Positions 32,177 to 40,412 of a DNA stretch of 42,358 nt are shown in pieces. The notes below the pieces were generated by a model that worked only from the letters and a program-made list of their open reading frames with translations, did no database searches and was not told where the DNA came from. The stretch is from an uncultured Oscillospiraceae bacterium (GTDB taxonomy: Bacteria; Bacillota; Clostridia; Oscillospirales; Oscillospiraceae), in assembly GCA_934565615.1 (NCBI GenBank), contig CAKTIH010000002.1, forward strand, positions 1 through 42,358, in the 5' to 3' direction. Made by a program: the position numbers and the translations under genes. Each line of letters starts with the position of its first letter. The first letter of the stretch is position 1.

Positions 32177-33255
32177 GCTACATTGTCCCCATCGGCCCGT
32201 ACCATCCCGCGCTTGAGGAGCCGATACACGCAAAGCTCTATACCGAGGGCGAGGTCATCAAGGACGCGGAGGTCTTTGTCGGCTATAATCACCGCGGCAT
32301 AGAGAAGCTCGCCACTGAGCGCAACGCCATCCAGACTCTCGTTCTGGTCGAGCGCGTCTGCGGTATCTGCTCCCACTCCCATGCCTTGACTTACGCCATG
32401 TGCGTGGAGAACATCAACGGCATTGAGGTGCCGAAGCGCGGCCAGTATATCCGCGTAATTACCGCGGAGCTCGAGAGGCTGCATTCGCACTTCCTGTGGC
32501 TCGGCATTGCCTGCCACATCATCGGGCATGACAGCATGTTCATGCACATCTGGGATGAGCGCGAGCTTGTTATGGATCTGCTGGAAAAGATGACCGGCAA
32601 CCGCGTGAACTACGCGATGGTGACCGTCGGCGGCGCAAGGCGCGATATAGACGACGACCTTCGCCGCGAGCTGCTCGAAGCCTGCGATAAGCTCAAGGCT
32701 CCGCTCGACCGCATCACCGAGATCGCCCTGACCGACAAGACCATTGCCATGCGCACGAAAGGCGTCGGCGTACTGCCGAAGGAGGACGCGATACGCATGG
32801 GAGCAGTCGGCCCCCACGCGAGAGCATCCGGGGTCAAGGTCGATGTCCGCAAGGACGCGCCCTATTCCTCCTATGAAGATTTCGATTTCGACGTGCCCGT
32901 CGTCGAGAGCGGCGACGTGTTCGCCCGCGTGGTCGTGCGTGCGCTCGAATGCTATGAGAGCATCAAAATCATCCGTCAGGCGCTTGAGAACCTGCCCGCA
33001 ACGCCCATCAACCTCGGCAACAAGCTCATCAAGATACAGCCGGGTCAGGCGGTCTGCCGCCATGAGGCGCCGCGCGGCCAGCTCAGCCACATGGTCGTGG
33101 GCGACGGTTCGTTCAATAACCACCGCGTCAGCATCCATGTGCCGAGCTATAAGAACACGCCGACCGTCCCGTTCATGCTCCGCGGCAATACCGTTGCGGA
33201 CGCGGGACTCATCATCGCGAGCATAGACCCCTGCTTCAGCTGCCTCGACAGATAA
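32173..33255 (+). CDS. mbhL: Group 4 [NiFe] hydrogenase catalytic large subunit (MbhL-like)
   Basis: The proton-reducing subunit, NuoD-related, 360 residues. Both nickel-binding motifs are intact: RVCGICSHSH with C63 and C66, and DPCFSCLDR at 352-360 with C354 and C357. That separates it from sulfane reductase (Mbs) and complex I homologues, which lack the full set of four. The protein ends at the Arg directly after the last motif, so there is no C-terminal extension for a maturation protease to remove. Other conserved stretches are GYNHRGIEKL and ERLHSHFLWLG. The stop codon is one base before the hypA start. Confidence 0.95.
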   Translation: MSYIVPIGPYHPALEEPIHAKLYTEGEVIKDAEVFVGYNHRGIEKLATERNAIQTLVLVERVCGICSHSHALTYAMCVENINGIEVPKRGQYIRVITAELERLHSHFLWLGIACHIIGHDSMFMHIWDERELVMDLLEKMTGNRVNYAMVTVGGARRDIDDDLRRELLEACDKLKAPLDRITEIALTDKTIAMRTKGVGVLPKEDAIRMGAVGPHARASGVKVDVRKDAPYSSYEDFDFDVPVVESGDVFARVVVRALECYESIKIIRQALENLPATPINLGNKLIKIQPGQAVCRHEAPRGQLSHMVVGDGSFNNHRVSIHVPSYKNTPTVPFMLRGNTVADAGLIIASIDPCFSCLDR

Positions 33256-33256
33256 G

Positions 33257-33598
33257 ATGCACGAGCTTGCACTGACAGAGGGGATAATCAGCATAGTCGA
33301 GTCCGAAAAGAAAAAACACGGCTTCGAGAAAGTCAGCGAGATAAGCCTTAAGCTCGGCGAGTATTCCGGGGTGATACCGGAATGCATGGAGGAATTTTTC
33401 CAGATCGCCTCAAAGGGCACGGCGGCTGCCGGGGCAAAGCTGCGCTTCGAGAAGGTCCCGGCACAGTTCGAGTGCCGCGGGTGCGATTGGCACGGCGGAC
33501 TTGAAAAGGGGAGCTTTGCCTGCCCGGAGTGCGGCGGGGAAAACCTCAAAATGACCGCGGGACGCGAGTTCTATGTTGAAAACATCAAAGTCGAATAG
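33257..33598 (+). CDS. hypA: Nickel-insertion protein HypA
   Basis: Delivers nickel to the large subunit, 113 residues. The N-terminal MHELALTEGII includes the nickel-binding His2 and Glu3. The zinc-binding part near 73-95 has CRGCDWHGG followed by CPECGGENL, two CxxC pairs. It is placed between the large subunit and the Mrp-like genes instead of with the other hyp genes. No hypB GTPase lies in the window. Confidence 0.94.
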   Translation: MHELALTEGIISIVESEKKKHGFEKVSEISLKLGEYSGVIPECMEEFFQIASKGTAAAGAKLRFEKVPAQFECRGCDWHGGLEKGSFACPECGGENLKMTAGREFYVENIKVE

Positions 33599-33642
33599 AC
33601 AACGGATAGATAATAAACTTCAAAGGAAGGAGAGATGATCTC

Positions 33643-34224
33643 TTGCAGAAAACACGGTTTACATCGGTGCTGTCCACCTTCATCGTCTGCTACGTGTTCT
33701 GGATTCTTCTCACATGGTCACTGTCTCCGGAGGAGCTTGCGGCGGGAGCCGTCGTCTGCTTTTTCGTAGCGCTGTTCTCAGCAAAATACTTTATACATGA
33801 AAACGCCGGGTGGCTCTTCAGACCGGACAAGTTCTTTGCTCTGCTGGCATATTTTGTGGTGTTCCTCGGCCTGCTCATCAAGTCGAACCTCAATGTTGCA
33901 AAGTGCTGCTACAAGGGCTGCAAGGACGTTTACCCCGGCATCGTGAAGATACCGACGAAGCTCAAAGGCGACTATGCACAGGCGATGCTCGCAAACAGCA
34001 TCACCCTCACGCCGGGCACAATAACCCTCGATATCATCGAGGAGAACGGCGAGACGGCTTACTATGTCCACTGCCTCGACGTGTCCCAATACGAGGACAA
34101 GAACTTCTATTACACGGACGACGACGGCAGAGAAAAGCCGCTGCCGCTCCCCAGGAGCCGCGAGGACGCCGGAGAGGACATCAAAGGCACGATGGAAAAA
34201 TGGATCAGGAGGATCTGGGAATGA
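33643..34224 (+). CDS. mbhA: MrpE-like subunit (MbhA type) of the hydrogenase membrane arm
   Basis: A membrane protein of 193 residues. Two or three hydrophobic segments occupy the first 80 residues, then the MrpE signature IVKIPTKLKGDYAQAMLANSITLTPGTITLDI and HCLD. A hydrophilic tail of about 35 residues is longer than usual. The start is TTG 33643 with AGGAGA 9 bases ahead. Mrp subunits E, F and G form the part of Mrp antiporters thought to move Na+. An ATGA overlap leads into the next gene. Confidence 0.9.
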   Translation: MQKTRFTSVLSTFIVCYVFWILLTWSLSPEELAAGAVVCFFVALFSAKYFIHENAGWLFRPDKFFALLAYFVVFLGLLIKSNLNVAKCCYKGCKDVYPGIVKIPTKLKGDYAQAMLANSITLTPGTITLDIIEENGETAYYVHCLDVSQYEDKNFYYTDDDGREKPLPLPRSREDAGEDIKGTMEKWIRRIWE

Positions 34225-34487
34225 TTGACATTTTGATTTTTGCCGTCATTTATGCGCTGCTTGCCGCGGGAAACCTGATCAGACTTGTGAAGGGCCCGAC
34301 GGGTGCGGACAGAATGGTCGCGGCGGACAGCATGGATATTCTTGTCGCCTGCGCAATGGTGCTCTTCTCCATATACAGCGGAAGAGGCATATACCTTGAC
34401 ATAGCCATCATCACGGCGATGCTCGGCATACTCAACACCATGCTCGTCGGCCGTTATCTTGATACGGGAAGGTGGCACAAGAAATGA
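34221..34487 (+). CDS. mbhB: MrpF-like subunit (MbhB type)
   Basis: A small membrane protein of 88 residues with three transmembrane segments. RLVKGPTGADRMVAADSMD is the MrpF core motif with its conserved Gly, Asp and Arg residues. ATGA overlaps on both sides link it to the E- and G-like genes. A longer open frame reaches upstream to 33810 but is inside the MrpE-like gene, so it is not used. Confidence 0.9.
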   Translation: MIDILIFAVIYALLAAGNLIRLVKGPTGADRMVAADSMDILVACAMVLFSIYSGRGIYLDIAIITAMLGILNTMLVGRYLDTGRWHKK

Positions 34488-34828
34488 TACTGCGTATTAT
34501 CATAGACCTGCTTATAGCGGTGAGCCTGTACTTCGCCATAGCCGGGACGATCGGCATAAACAAAATGCCGGATACCTTCTCCCGTATGCAGGCGAGCACG
34601 CTCATCACCACCCTTGGCGTTCTCGGCGCGAACATCGGCGCTATACTCTATGCCATATTCATCATGCACAACGGCGCGGCTGCGGTGAAGATCGCGGTCA
34701 TAGCGGCGCTCGTCATAGCGGTGAACCCCATCGGCGCGCACGCCATCGCCAAGGGCGCTTACCGCTCGGGCGTCAGACCGGAGCGCAAGATGGAAATGGA
34801 CGATTTCAGGAGGGACTTCGATGAGTGA
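34484..34828 (+). CDS. mbhC: MrpG-like subunit (MbhC type)
   Basis: A membrane protein of 114 residues with three hydrophobic segments. GTIGINKMPDTFSRMQASTLITTLGV is the typical MrpG segment, and NPIGAHAIAKGAYRSG follows the third helix. ATG 34484 overlaps the previous stop; GTG 34472 is the alternative. It overlaps the next gene by 8 bases. Confidence 0.9.
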   Translation: MILRIIIDLLIAVSLYFAIAGTIGINKMPDTFSRMQASTLITTLGVLGANIGAILYAIFIMHNGAAAVKIAVIAALVIAVNPIGAHAIAKGAYRSGVRPERKMEMDDFRRDFDE

Positions 34829-35075
34829 ACTTGTTGTTATCTTAAATGCCCTCATACTGTTAGGCGTTGTTGTCTCCGCGATACTCGCGGTGCGCTGTGA
34901 AAAGCTGCTCTCCTCCGTTATCGCCCTCGGCGTCACCGGCATATTCGCCGCGGCGGAGTTTCTGCTGCTGCACGCGCCCGACGTTGCGATTTCCGAAGCG
35001 GCGGTCGGCGCGGCGCTGACTCCCCTTATCTTCATCGTGACGCTCAAAAAGCTCAAGGGAGGGGACGACAAATGA
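34821..35075 (+). CDS. mbhD: MbhD-like subunit (DUF4040)
   Basis: An 84-residue protein with three hydrophobic segments that corresponds to a part of the MrpA C-terminus. The motif LLHAPDVAISEAAVGAALTP carries the conserved Asp and Glu of this family. In the Mbh complex MbhD helps form the ion path next to MbhE. It overlaps the genes on both sides. Confidence 0.85.
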   Translation: MSELVVILNALILLGVVVSAILAVRCEKLLSSVIALGVTGIFAAAEFLLLHAPDVAISEAAVGAALTPLIFIVTLKKLKGGDDK

Positions 35076-35452
35076 AGAAATTCCTCACTATCGTCTGCCT
35101 TGCGGCGTTTCTCATTGCGGGAGTTTTCGCCGCGGTTGAAATGGCGCAGCTGCCGCGTACATACGACGGGGCCAACGCCAAGGTTTCTCCCTATGAGCTG
35201 ATGCAGGATCCTGAGGCCTATGACGACTCCGAGGCCGACGGCGCGGCTGCCGCGATAGTCCAGCAGAACCTTGCAAAGACCCACGCCGTGAACGACGTCA
35301 CCTCCATAGTCTTTGACTTCAGAGGCTACGACACGATGGGAGAGTCTTTCATAATGATACTCACGGTTTCCTCCGTTATCATTCTGTTGAGAAAGACCAA
35401 GGCCGAAAAAGAAAAAATGAAGGAGGAGCGAGATGGAAAGATACACAGATAA
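35072..35452 (+). CDS. mbhE: MbhE-like subunit (MrpA C-terminal/MnhB-like)
   Basis: A protein of 126 residues with a hydrophobic N-terminal segment and another at about 90-108. HAVNDVTSIVFDFRGYDTMGE is the signature that in MrpA and MbhE reads NVVNxILVDFRGxDTLGE. The middle part is soluble and acidic. It overlaps mbhD by 4 bases and the MnhB-like gene by 20 bases. Confidence 0.85.
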   Translation: MKKFLTIVCLAAFLIAGVFAAVEMAQLPRTYDGANAKVSPYELMQDPEAYDDSEADGAAAAIVQQNLAKTHAVNDVTSIVFDFRGYDTMGESFIMILTVSSVIILLRKTKAEKEKMKEERDGKIHR

Positions 35453-35903
35453 CGTCACCATCAAGCGCGTTATAACCCGCTGCGGCTGTGACAGGATCAT
35501 TCCGCTTTGCCTCGTATATATCTTCTATATTATGCTTCATGGACACCTGACCCCGGGCGGCGGTTTCCAGGGCGGCATACTCACTGTCGCCGTCGTGCTG
35601 CTCATCTACCTTGCCCACGGCTATGAGGAGGCCAAGCGCGCTCTGCACCCGAACCTTACCCATAAGCTCGAAGGCGTTGCGCTGATGCTGTATGTAGTCC
35701 TCGCGTTTGTCGGCGTCGTCCTCGGCGCGAGCTTCTGCCAGAACGTGTTCTATTATCACGGCGATATAGGCGCGCTCTTCAGCAGCGGCACGGTGTTCTG
35801 GATGGGCGAGACTGTCGCGTTCGACGTTTTCACCGCGGCTGTGACGCTCTCCATCGGTATGCTCAGTGTTCTGTATCCGCAGGATATAGACAACCTGAAG
35901 TGA
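35433..35903 (+). CDS. mbhF: MrpB/MnhB-like subunit (MbhF type)
   Basis: A membrane protein of 156 residues with four hydrophobic segments. HGHLTPGGGFQGGIL is the hallmark of MrpB proteins. It is 10 bases upstream of the MrpC-like gene and shares a reading block with mbhE. Confidence 0.9.
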   Translation: MERYTDNVTIKRVITRCGCDRIIPLCLVYIFYIMLHGHLTPGGGFQGGILTVAVVLLIYLAHGYEEAKRALHPNLTHKLEGVALMLYVVLAFVGVVLGASFCQNVFYYHGDIGALFSSGTVFWMGETVAFDVFTAAVTLSIGMLSVLYPQDIDNLK

Positions 35904-35913
35904 GGTGGCAAGT

Positions 35914-36264
35914 ATGATTACGATGAACTATATTGCTTCGTTCTTCCTGATTTTTTTGGGATTATACTGCATCGTTGTTAAGCACAACGCGGTCAAGACG
36001 GTCATCGGCCTGTGCGTCATGGACTACGGCGTGAACATCTTCCTCATCTCCGTCGGCTATGTGCCGGGCGGCACCGCGCCCATTTTCACGCAGGGCGAGA
36101 TAACCGCGGCAAGCTACTTCGTCGACCCGATACCGCAGGCGCTGACGCTCACAAGCATAGTTATCGGCGCGTGCGTCACCGCGATGAGCCTTGCGATAGT
36201 CATGCGGCTCGATGAACAGTACAAGACCCTTGACACCAGAGAGATAAGGAGGCTGCACGGATGA
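35914..36264 (+). CDS. mbhG: MrpC/NuoK-like subunit (MbhG type)
   Basis: A membrane protein of 116 residues with three hydrophobic segments. GLYCIVVKHNAVKTVIGLCVMDYGVN has the NuoK-type helix, and DPIPQALTLTSIVIGACVTA is the conserved second half with DPxPQALxLTxIVI. AGGTGG lies 5 bases before ATG 35914, which I prefer over the upstream GTG. ATGA overlap with the next gene. Confidence 0.9.
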   Translation: MITMNYIASFFLIFLGLYCIVVKHNAVKTVIGLCVMDYGVNIFLISVGYVPGGTAPIFTQGEITAASYFVDPIPQALTLTSIVIGACVTAMSLAIVMRLDEQYKTLDTREIRRLHG

Positions 36265-38156
36265 TTCTTGATTATCACCACCTCCCGATCTGCGCGATAA
36301 TGCTGCTGTTCTTCGGCGCATTCTTTATCACGACCTTCGGCACCCGAGGCGGCGTGAGAAAGATAGTGTCAATGATCGCATCCGCTGCGAGCCTTGCCTG
36401 TCTTATCGCGCTCATAAAGCCGGTAATGATAGACGGGGAGATAATCTCCTACTGGCTCGGCAACCGCGGCATCGCCGGTGGCTACGCGATAGGCATCGCG
36501 ATAGAGGTCGACGCGCTGAGCCTGTTCTTTGGGCTGCTCGTCGGTATCGCGGCCTTTGCCGCATGTGTCTACAGTCTTGATTATGTGACGCATGACGCGC
36601 ATCAGGTGCAGTATTACACGCTGCTGCTCATGACCTCGGCGGGCGTTCTCGGCATGGTGCTGACGGGCGATATCTTCAACATGTATATCATGGTGGAGAT
36701 ACTCACCATCGGCGCGGTCGGCCTGACGGCGTACCGCAGCAAGAGCGAGGGCGCGCTTGAAGCGGCGTTCAAGTACCTTGTCGTCGGCTCCATCGGCTCG
36801 GCGTTCATCCTCACGGCGATAGTGATGCTCTATGCCGAGGCACATACGCTGAACCTTGCACAGCTCTCCGCCCTCCTGCCGGGCATGCTTGGTTCCGGCA
36901 GAATGAAGATAGCCTTCGCGCTGCTGCTTGCGGGCTTCTCTACAAAGGCCTTCATCGTTCCGTTCCATCCGCTCGCGGCGGACGCACACGGAGCGGCTCC
37001 CGCGTCCGTGTCGCTGCTCATATCGGGCGTGCTTACAAAGTCCGGCCTTTATGCGATCATCCGCCTGTGCTACTTCCTGTTCCAGGTCATGGACAAGGGG
37101 ACGATGCAGTTCCTGCTCGTTTTCCTCGGCTGCGTGAGTATGCTCGTGTGCGTGACTATGGCGCTTGCACAGCATGACTTCAAGCGCCTGCTCGCGTTCC
37201 ACAGCATTTCCCAGATAGGCTACGTGCTTACGGCGGTAGGCCTTGCCACGGCGCTCGGCCTCTCCGCGGGGCTTTACCACGCGATGAACCACACCATCTT
37301 CAAGGGCCTGCTGTTCCTTGCTGCCGGTGCTGTCATGCACCAGACCGGCACGGGCGACCTCAACCGCCTTGGCGGGCTTGCAAGGAAGATGCCGCACACG
37401 ACGGTGATGTTCCTCATAGGCGCGTTCTCCATAAGCGGTTTGCCGCCCTTCAACGGCTTTGCCTCAAAGTGGATGATCTATCAGGCGATATACCAGAAGG
37501 CCGTCGAGAGCGGGAACTTCCTGTTTGTATTCGCGCTTATCGCGGCGCTCGTGACCTCGGTGCTGACGCTCGCGTCCTTCGTCAAGGTCAGCCAGAGCGT
37601 GTTCTTCGGTCAGCTCTCCGTCGAGTTTGAAAACACCGAGGAAGCACCGATAGGCATGCGCATCGCAATGGGGCTGCTCGCGGCTCTCTGCGTTGTCACC
37701 GGCCTTTTCCCGAACCTTGTCACCGCTTTCCTTACCGAGCCCGCGGCGACAGCCGCGCTCAGTGCCGGTAAGTACATAAGCGCGATGGGCTTTGACAGCA
37801 CGCTCGCCGCGCCCGCGGTAAGCTTCGTGAGCATGGGCGTTTGGGCGCCGGTCAACTGGCTGCTCCTGCTGTGCATCACACTGCTTGCGATAACCATCGC
37901 GGCTGTCTCCTCCCGCTATGATGGGGCGAGGGTTGCCGAGAGCGTGACCGACACCAAGTACCAGCTCTTCTACGGCGGCGAAAAGAATGTGTATTCTCAG
38001 GTCGGCGGCGAGGACCTCTTCTGGGGCCTCAAGCACAACTGGCGTCACTATTTCGATTTCATGCACAAGCTGCACAGCGGCGTCGTCAACGACTATGCGC
38101 TGTGGGCGGTCGTAGACGTGACGGTCATCATGGCCTTCATGCTGATAGCGCTTTAA
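36261..38156 (+). CDS. mbhH: MrpD/NuoN-like ion pump subunit (MbhH type) with MbhI-like C-terminal extension
   Basis: A large antiporter-like subunit of 631 residues. The first 500 carry about 14 transmembrane helices with key charged residues: the helix-5 Glu in MYIMVEILTIG, the Lys in AAFKYLVVGSIGSAF and the Lys in FAGFSTKAFIVPFHPLAADAH-like sequence. MbhH and MrpD are about 500 residues. The extra part from about 560 (YGGEKNVYSQVGGEDLFWG, then HSGVVNDYALW and a last hydrophobic segment) resembles the separate small subunit MbhI, which is otherwise missing here. I infer a fusion. The stop is 13 bases before the next gene. Confidence 0.9.
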   Translation: MILDYHHLPICAIMLLFFGAFFITTFGTRGGVRKIVSMIASAASLACLIALIKPVMIDGEIISYWLGNRGIAGGYAIGIAIEVDALSLFFGLLVGIAAFAACVYSLDYVTHDAHQVQYYTLLLMTSAGVLGMVLTGDIFNMYIMVEILTIGAVGLTAYRSKSEGALEAAFKYLVVGSIGSAFILTAIVMLYAEAHTLNLAQLSALLPGMLGSGRMKIAFALLLAGFSTKAFIVPFHPLAADAHGAAPASVSLLISGVLTKSGLYAIIRLCYFLFQVMDKGTMQFLLVFLGCVSMLVCVTMALAQHDFKRLLAFHSISQIGYVLTAVGLATALGLSAGLYHAMNHTIFKGLLFLAAGAVMHQTGTGDLNRLGGLARKMPHTTVMFLIGAFSISGLPPFNGFASKWMIYQAIYQKAVESGNFLFVFALIAALVTSVLTLASFVKVSQSVFFGQLSVEFENTEEAPIGMRIAMGLLAALCVVTGLFPNLVTAFLTEPAATAALSAGKYISAMGFDSTLAAPAVSFVSMGVWAPVNWLLLLCITLLAITIAAVSSRYDGARVAESVTDTKYQLFYGGEKNVYSQVGGEDLFWGLKHNWRHYFDFMHKLHSGVVNDYALWAVVDVTVIMAFMLIAL

Positions 38157-38169
38157 GGGGGTGGGAAAT

Positions 38170-39201
38170 ATGATGAAAGATATTATTGTCACGGCTCTGT
38201 ATAACCTGGGCTATGTCCTCATTTTCCCCGGCTTCCTGTTCTGCTTCTTCGTGGGGCTGCTGCTGTGCGGCATTGACCGCAAGCTCGTCGCCAGGATGCA
38301 GAAGCGCGTCGGCCCGCCGGTGCTCCAGCCGTTTTATGATTTCTTCAAGCTCTGCGGCAAGGAGTGCATCGTACCCGCTGCGGCGTCGAGGATGATGTTC
38401 CTCATGGCTCCGCTGGTCGGGCTCGCGGCGCTCGTCGTGATCCAGCTGTTTATCCCGGTATTCACCTTCACCGCGTTTTCGCAGGTCGCGGATATCATCG
38501 TTATCCTCTACCTGCTGCTCATCCCGGCCATGTCCGCCATGCTCGGCGGCGCGGCCAGCGGCTCGCCATACGCGGGCGTCGGTCTCAGCCGTGAGATGGT
38601 CACGATCATCTCCTGCGAGCTGCCGCTGGTGCTGGTGCTGCTGTCGGTGGCGAAGACTGTGGGCGACGCGATGGGCACGGGGCTGTGCTTCTCGCTGACG
38701 GATATCGCCCTGTATCAGGCCGCGAACGGCAGCCTGATACTCAAGGCGAGCATGATCCCAGCAGCCGTAGCAATGCTGCTCATAATCCCCGGCGAAACCG
38801 GTAACCATCCATTCGACGCGGCCGAGGCCGAGACGGAGATATGCGAGGGCATGCTCGCCGAATACAGCGGCGCGCCCCTCGGTGTATATAAACTCAACCA
38901 CGCCATCAAGATGCTCACCCTCACGAGCCTGTTTGTGGCGCTGTTTCTCGGCGGCATCGGCGGCGGGATAGAAAAGCTCGTCGCGCTCATCGGGCTTACC
39001 GGCGGCGCGGCTGTGGGCATGACGATGCTGCTGGGCATAGTTATACTCCTGCTGCTGTGCATCGCGCTGACGGCTGTAAGCATATCCTTCGTCCATGCCA
39101 TCACCGCAAGGCTCAAGATAGAGCAGATATTCAAATACTACTGGACCGTCGTCTCCGGCCTTGCGCTCATAAGCCTTGTGCTGGCATGGTACGGTATGTA
39201 A
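38170..39201 (+). CDS. mbhM: NuoH-like membrane anchor subunit (MbhM/EchB type)
   Basis: A membrane protein of 343 residues with about eight hydrophobic segments that docks the hydrogenase arm on the membrane arm. RKLVARMQKRVGPPVLQPFYDFFKLCGKE is the classical NuoH loop, and PGETGNHPFDAAEAETEICEGMLAEYSG is the conserved acidic loop near the quinone-site equivalent. Start ATG 38170 with GGGGGTG upstream; the GTG at 38161 is part of that site. Confidence 0.93.
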   Translation: MMKDIIVTALYNLGYVLIFPGFLFCFFVGLLLCGIDRKLVARMQKRVGPPVLQPFYDFFKLCGKECIVPAAASRMMFLMAPLVGLAALVVIQLFIPVFTFTAFSQVADIIVILYLLLIPAMSAMLGGAASGSPYAGVGLSREMVTIISCELPLVLVLLSVAKTVGDAMGTGLCFSLTDIALYQAANGSLILKASMIPAAVAMLLIIPGETGNHPFDAAEAETEICEGMLAEYSGAPLGVYKLNHAIKMLTLTSLFVALFLGGIGGGIEKLVALIGLTGGAAVGMTMLLGIVILLLLCIALTAVSISFVHAITARLKIEQIFKYYWTVVSGLALISLVLAWYGM

Positions 39202-39213
39202 GGAGGTGCGGGA

Positions 39214-39654
39214 ATGTTTAAGAAACTTATCGAGGAGAGCACCGGTAAATCCCCGTGGCTTTTCCACATCAACGCAGGCTCCTGCAACGGCTGCGATATA
39301 GAGCTTGTCTCCGTGCTGACCCCGCGCTACGACGCGGAGCGCCTTGGCTTCAAGCTGACCGGCACCCCGCGCCATGCAGACATCGTCGTGGTCACGGGAC
39401 CTGTCACAAAGCAGTCCCTGCCGCGCGTGCTGAGCGCGATCTCTCAGGTCCCCGAGCCGCGCTGCATAGTCACGATGGGCTCGTGCCCGCAGTCGGGCAA
39501 CGTCTTTAAGGGCAGCTACTCCGTAGCGGGGCCGCTGAGCAAGTACGTCCATGTCGACGTCGATGTGGCCGGCTGCGCGCCCAAGCCCGAGGCCGTCATC
39601 GATGGGCTCGCGCTGGCGGCAAAAATACTTCAGGAGAAGAGGGGGAAGATGTAA
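39214..39654 (+). CDS. mbhJ: NuoB-like small subunit with [4Fe-4S] (MbhJ/EchC type)
   Basis: The hydrogenase small subunit of 146 residues, holding the proximal [4Fe-4S] cluster near the active site. Ligands are C24 and C27 (GSCNGCD), C91 (MGSCPQSG) and C121 (AGCAPKPE). The length matches the minimal form found in group 4 enzymes. AAGGAGG precedes the ATG. Its stop overlaps the start of the ferredoxin-like gene by one base. Confidence 0.94.
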   Translation: MFKKLIEESTGKSPWLFHINAGSCNGCDIELVSVLTPRYDAERLGFKLTGTPRHADIVVVTGPVTKQSLPRVLSAISQVPEPRCIVTMGSCPQSGNVFKGSYSVAGPLSKYVHVDVDVAGCAPKPEAVIDGLALAAKILQEKRGKM

Positions 39655-40271
39655 TGGATTTCCCGTTTGCGAGAGAAGCGATATCGAAGCTCTTCAGTAA
39701 ATCCAGCTGCAACATGTACCCCGCTGTGCCGAGCGAGGCCGCGCAGAATTACCGTGGGCGCATCGCCTACCGCGCCGATAAGTGCATCGGCTGCGGCATG
39801 TGCGAGCGCGTCTGCGCCGGCGGCGCGATCACCCGGACGATAGAAAAGGGCGAGGACGGCCAGGGCGATAAGGTCACGCTGACCTTTGACCTCGGCTCCT
39901 GCACCTTCTGCGCCACCTGCGCCGATTTTTGCAGCCGCCACGCCATAACGCTCACCCGCGATTATCACATGATCGCGACCAAGGAAGAGGACCTGCTCGT
40001 CAGCGGCAGCTTCATAAAGGCTCCGCCGAAGAAGCCCGCCGCGCCCGCGGCGGAAAAGAGCGCGGAGGCATCTTCCGTCAAGCCGCGCGGCGACGGCAAG
40101 CCTGCCTGCGATGAAAGCAGATGCGTTCACTGTACGCTCTGCGCAAAGAAGTGCCCCGCGGACGCGCTGACCGTGGACAGAGCCGCCAAGACCTGGACGC
40201 TCGATGAGGACAAGTGCATCGGCTGCGGCACCTGCGCCGAGGCCTGCCCGAAGAACGCAATAGTTATCTGA
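39654..40271 (+). CDS. mbhN: NuoI-like polyferredoxin subunit with four [4Fe-4S] motifs (MbhN/EchF type, extended)
   Basis: The electron-entry subunit of 205 residues. The first two clusters are at C44/47/50/54 and C83/86/89/93, in the normal NuoI/MbhN arrangement. A Lys/Ala/Pro-rich linker (about 122-150) leads to a second ferredoxin unit with C157/160/163/167 and C188/191/194/198, the last two with canonical CP endings. Usual MbhN and EchF carry only two clusters. In the first motif the last Cys is followed by Ala-Gly in place of Pro. The extra pair may lengthen the path from soluble ferredoxin. Last gene of the operon. Confidence 0.92.
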   Translation: MDFPFAREAISKLFSKSSCNMYPAVPSEAAQNYRGRIAYRADKCIGCGMCERVCAGGAITRTIEKGEDGQGDKVTLTFDLGSCTFCATCADFCSRHAITLTRDYHMIATKEEDLLVSGSFIKAPPKKPAAPAAEKSAEASSVKPRGDGKPACDESRCVHCTLCAKKCPADALTVDRAAKTWTLDEDKCIGCGTCAEACPKNAIVI

Positions 40272-40282
40272 AAATTTTCTTA

Positions 40283-40317
40283 TATCCCGCGGTACGTTTT
40301 TGCCCTACCGCGGGATA
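40283..40317. terminator. Strong hairpin after the hydrogenase operon
   Basis: TATCCCGCGGTA (40283-40294) pairs perfectly with TACCGCGGGATA (40306-40317). The following T run is weak (ATTAT), but the position 11 bases past the last stop fits transcript ending. Confidence 0.75.
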
Positions 40318-40412
40318 ATTATGCAGTTTGTACGGTTTCGGCATTTGACAGTTCGAAATAAAGAATTTATTTGTGGGAAAAATAAGTGAATCGGTTACCG
40401 ACAAAAATGAGA

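Noticed and set aside
32173..33255. Sulfane sulfur reductase (Mbs) instead of hydrogenase
   Set aside because: All four nickel-binding Cys residues are present and the hyp maturation genes are in the same operon.
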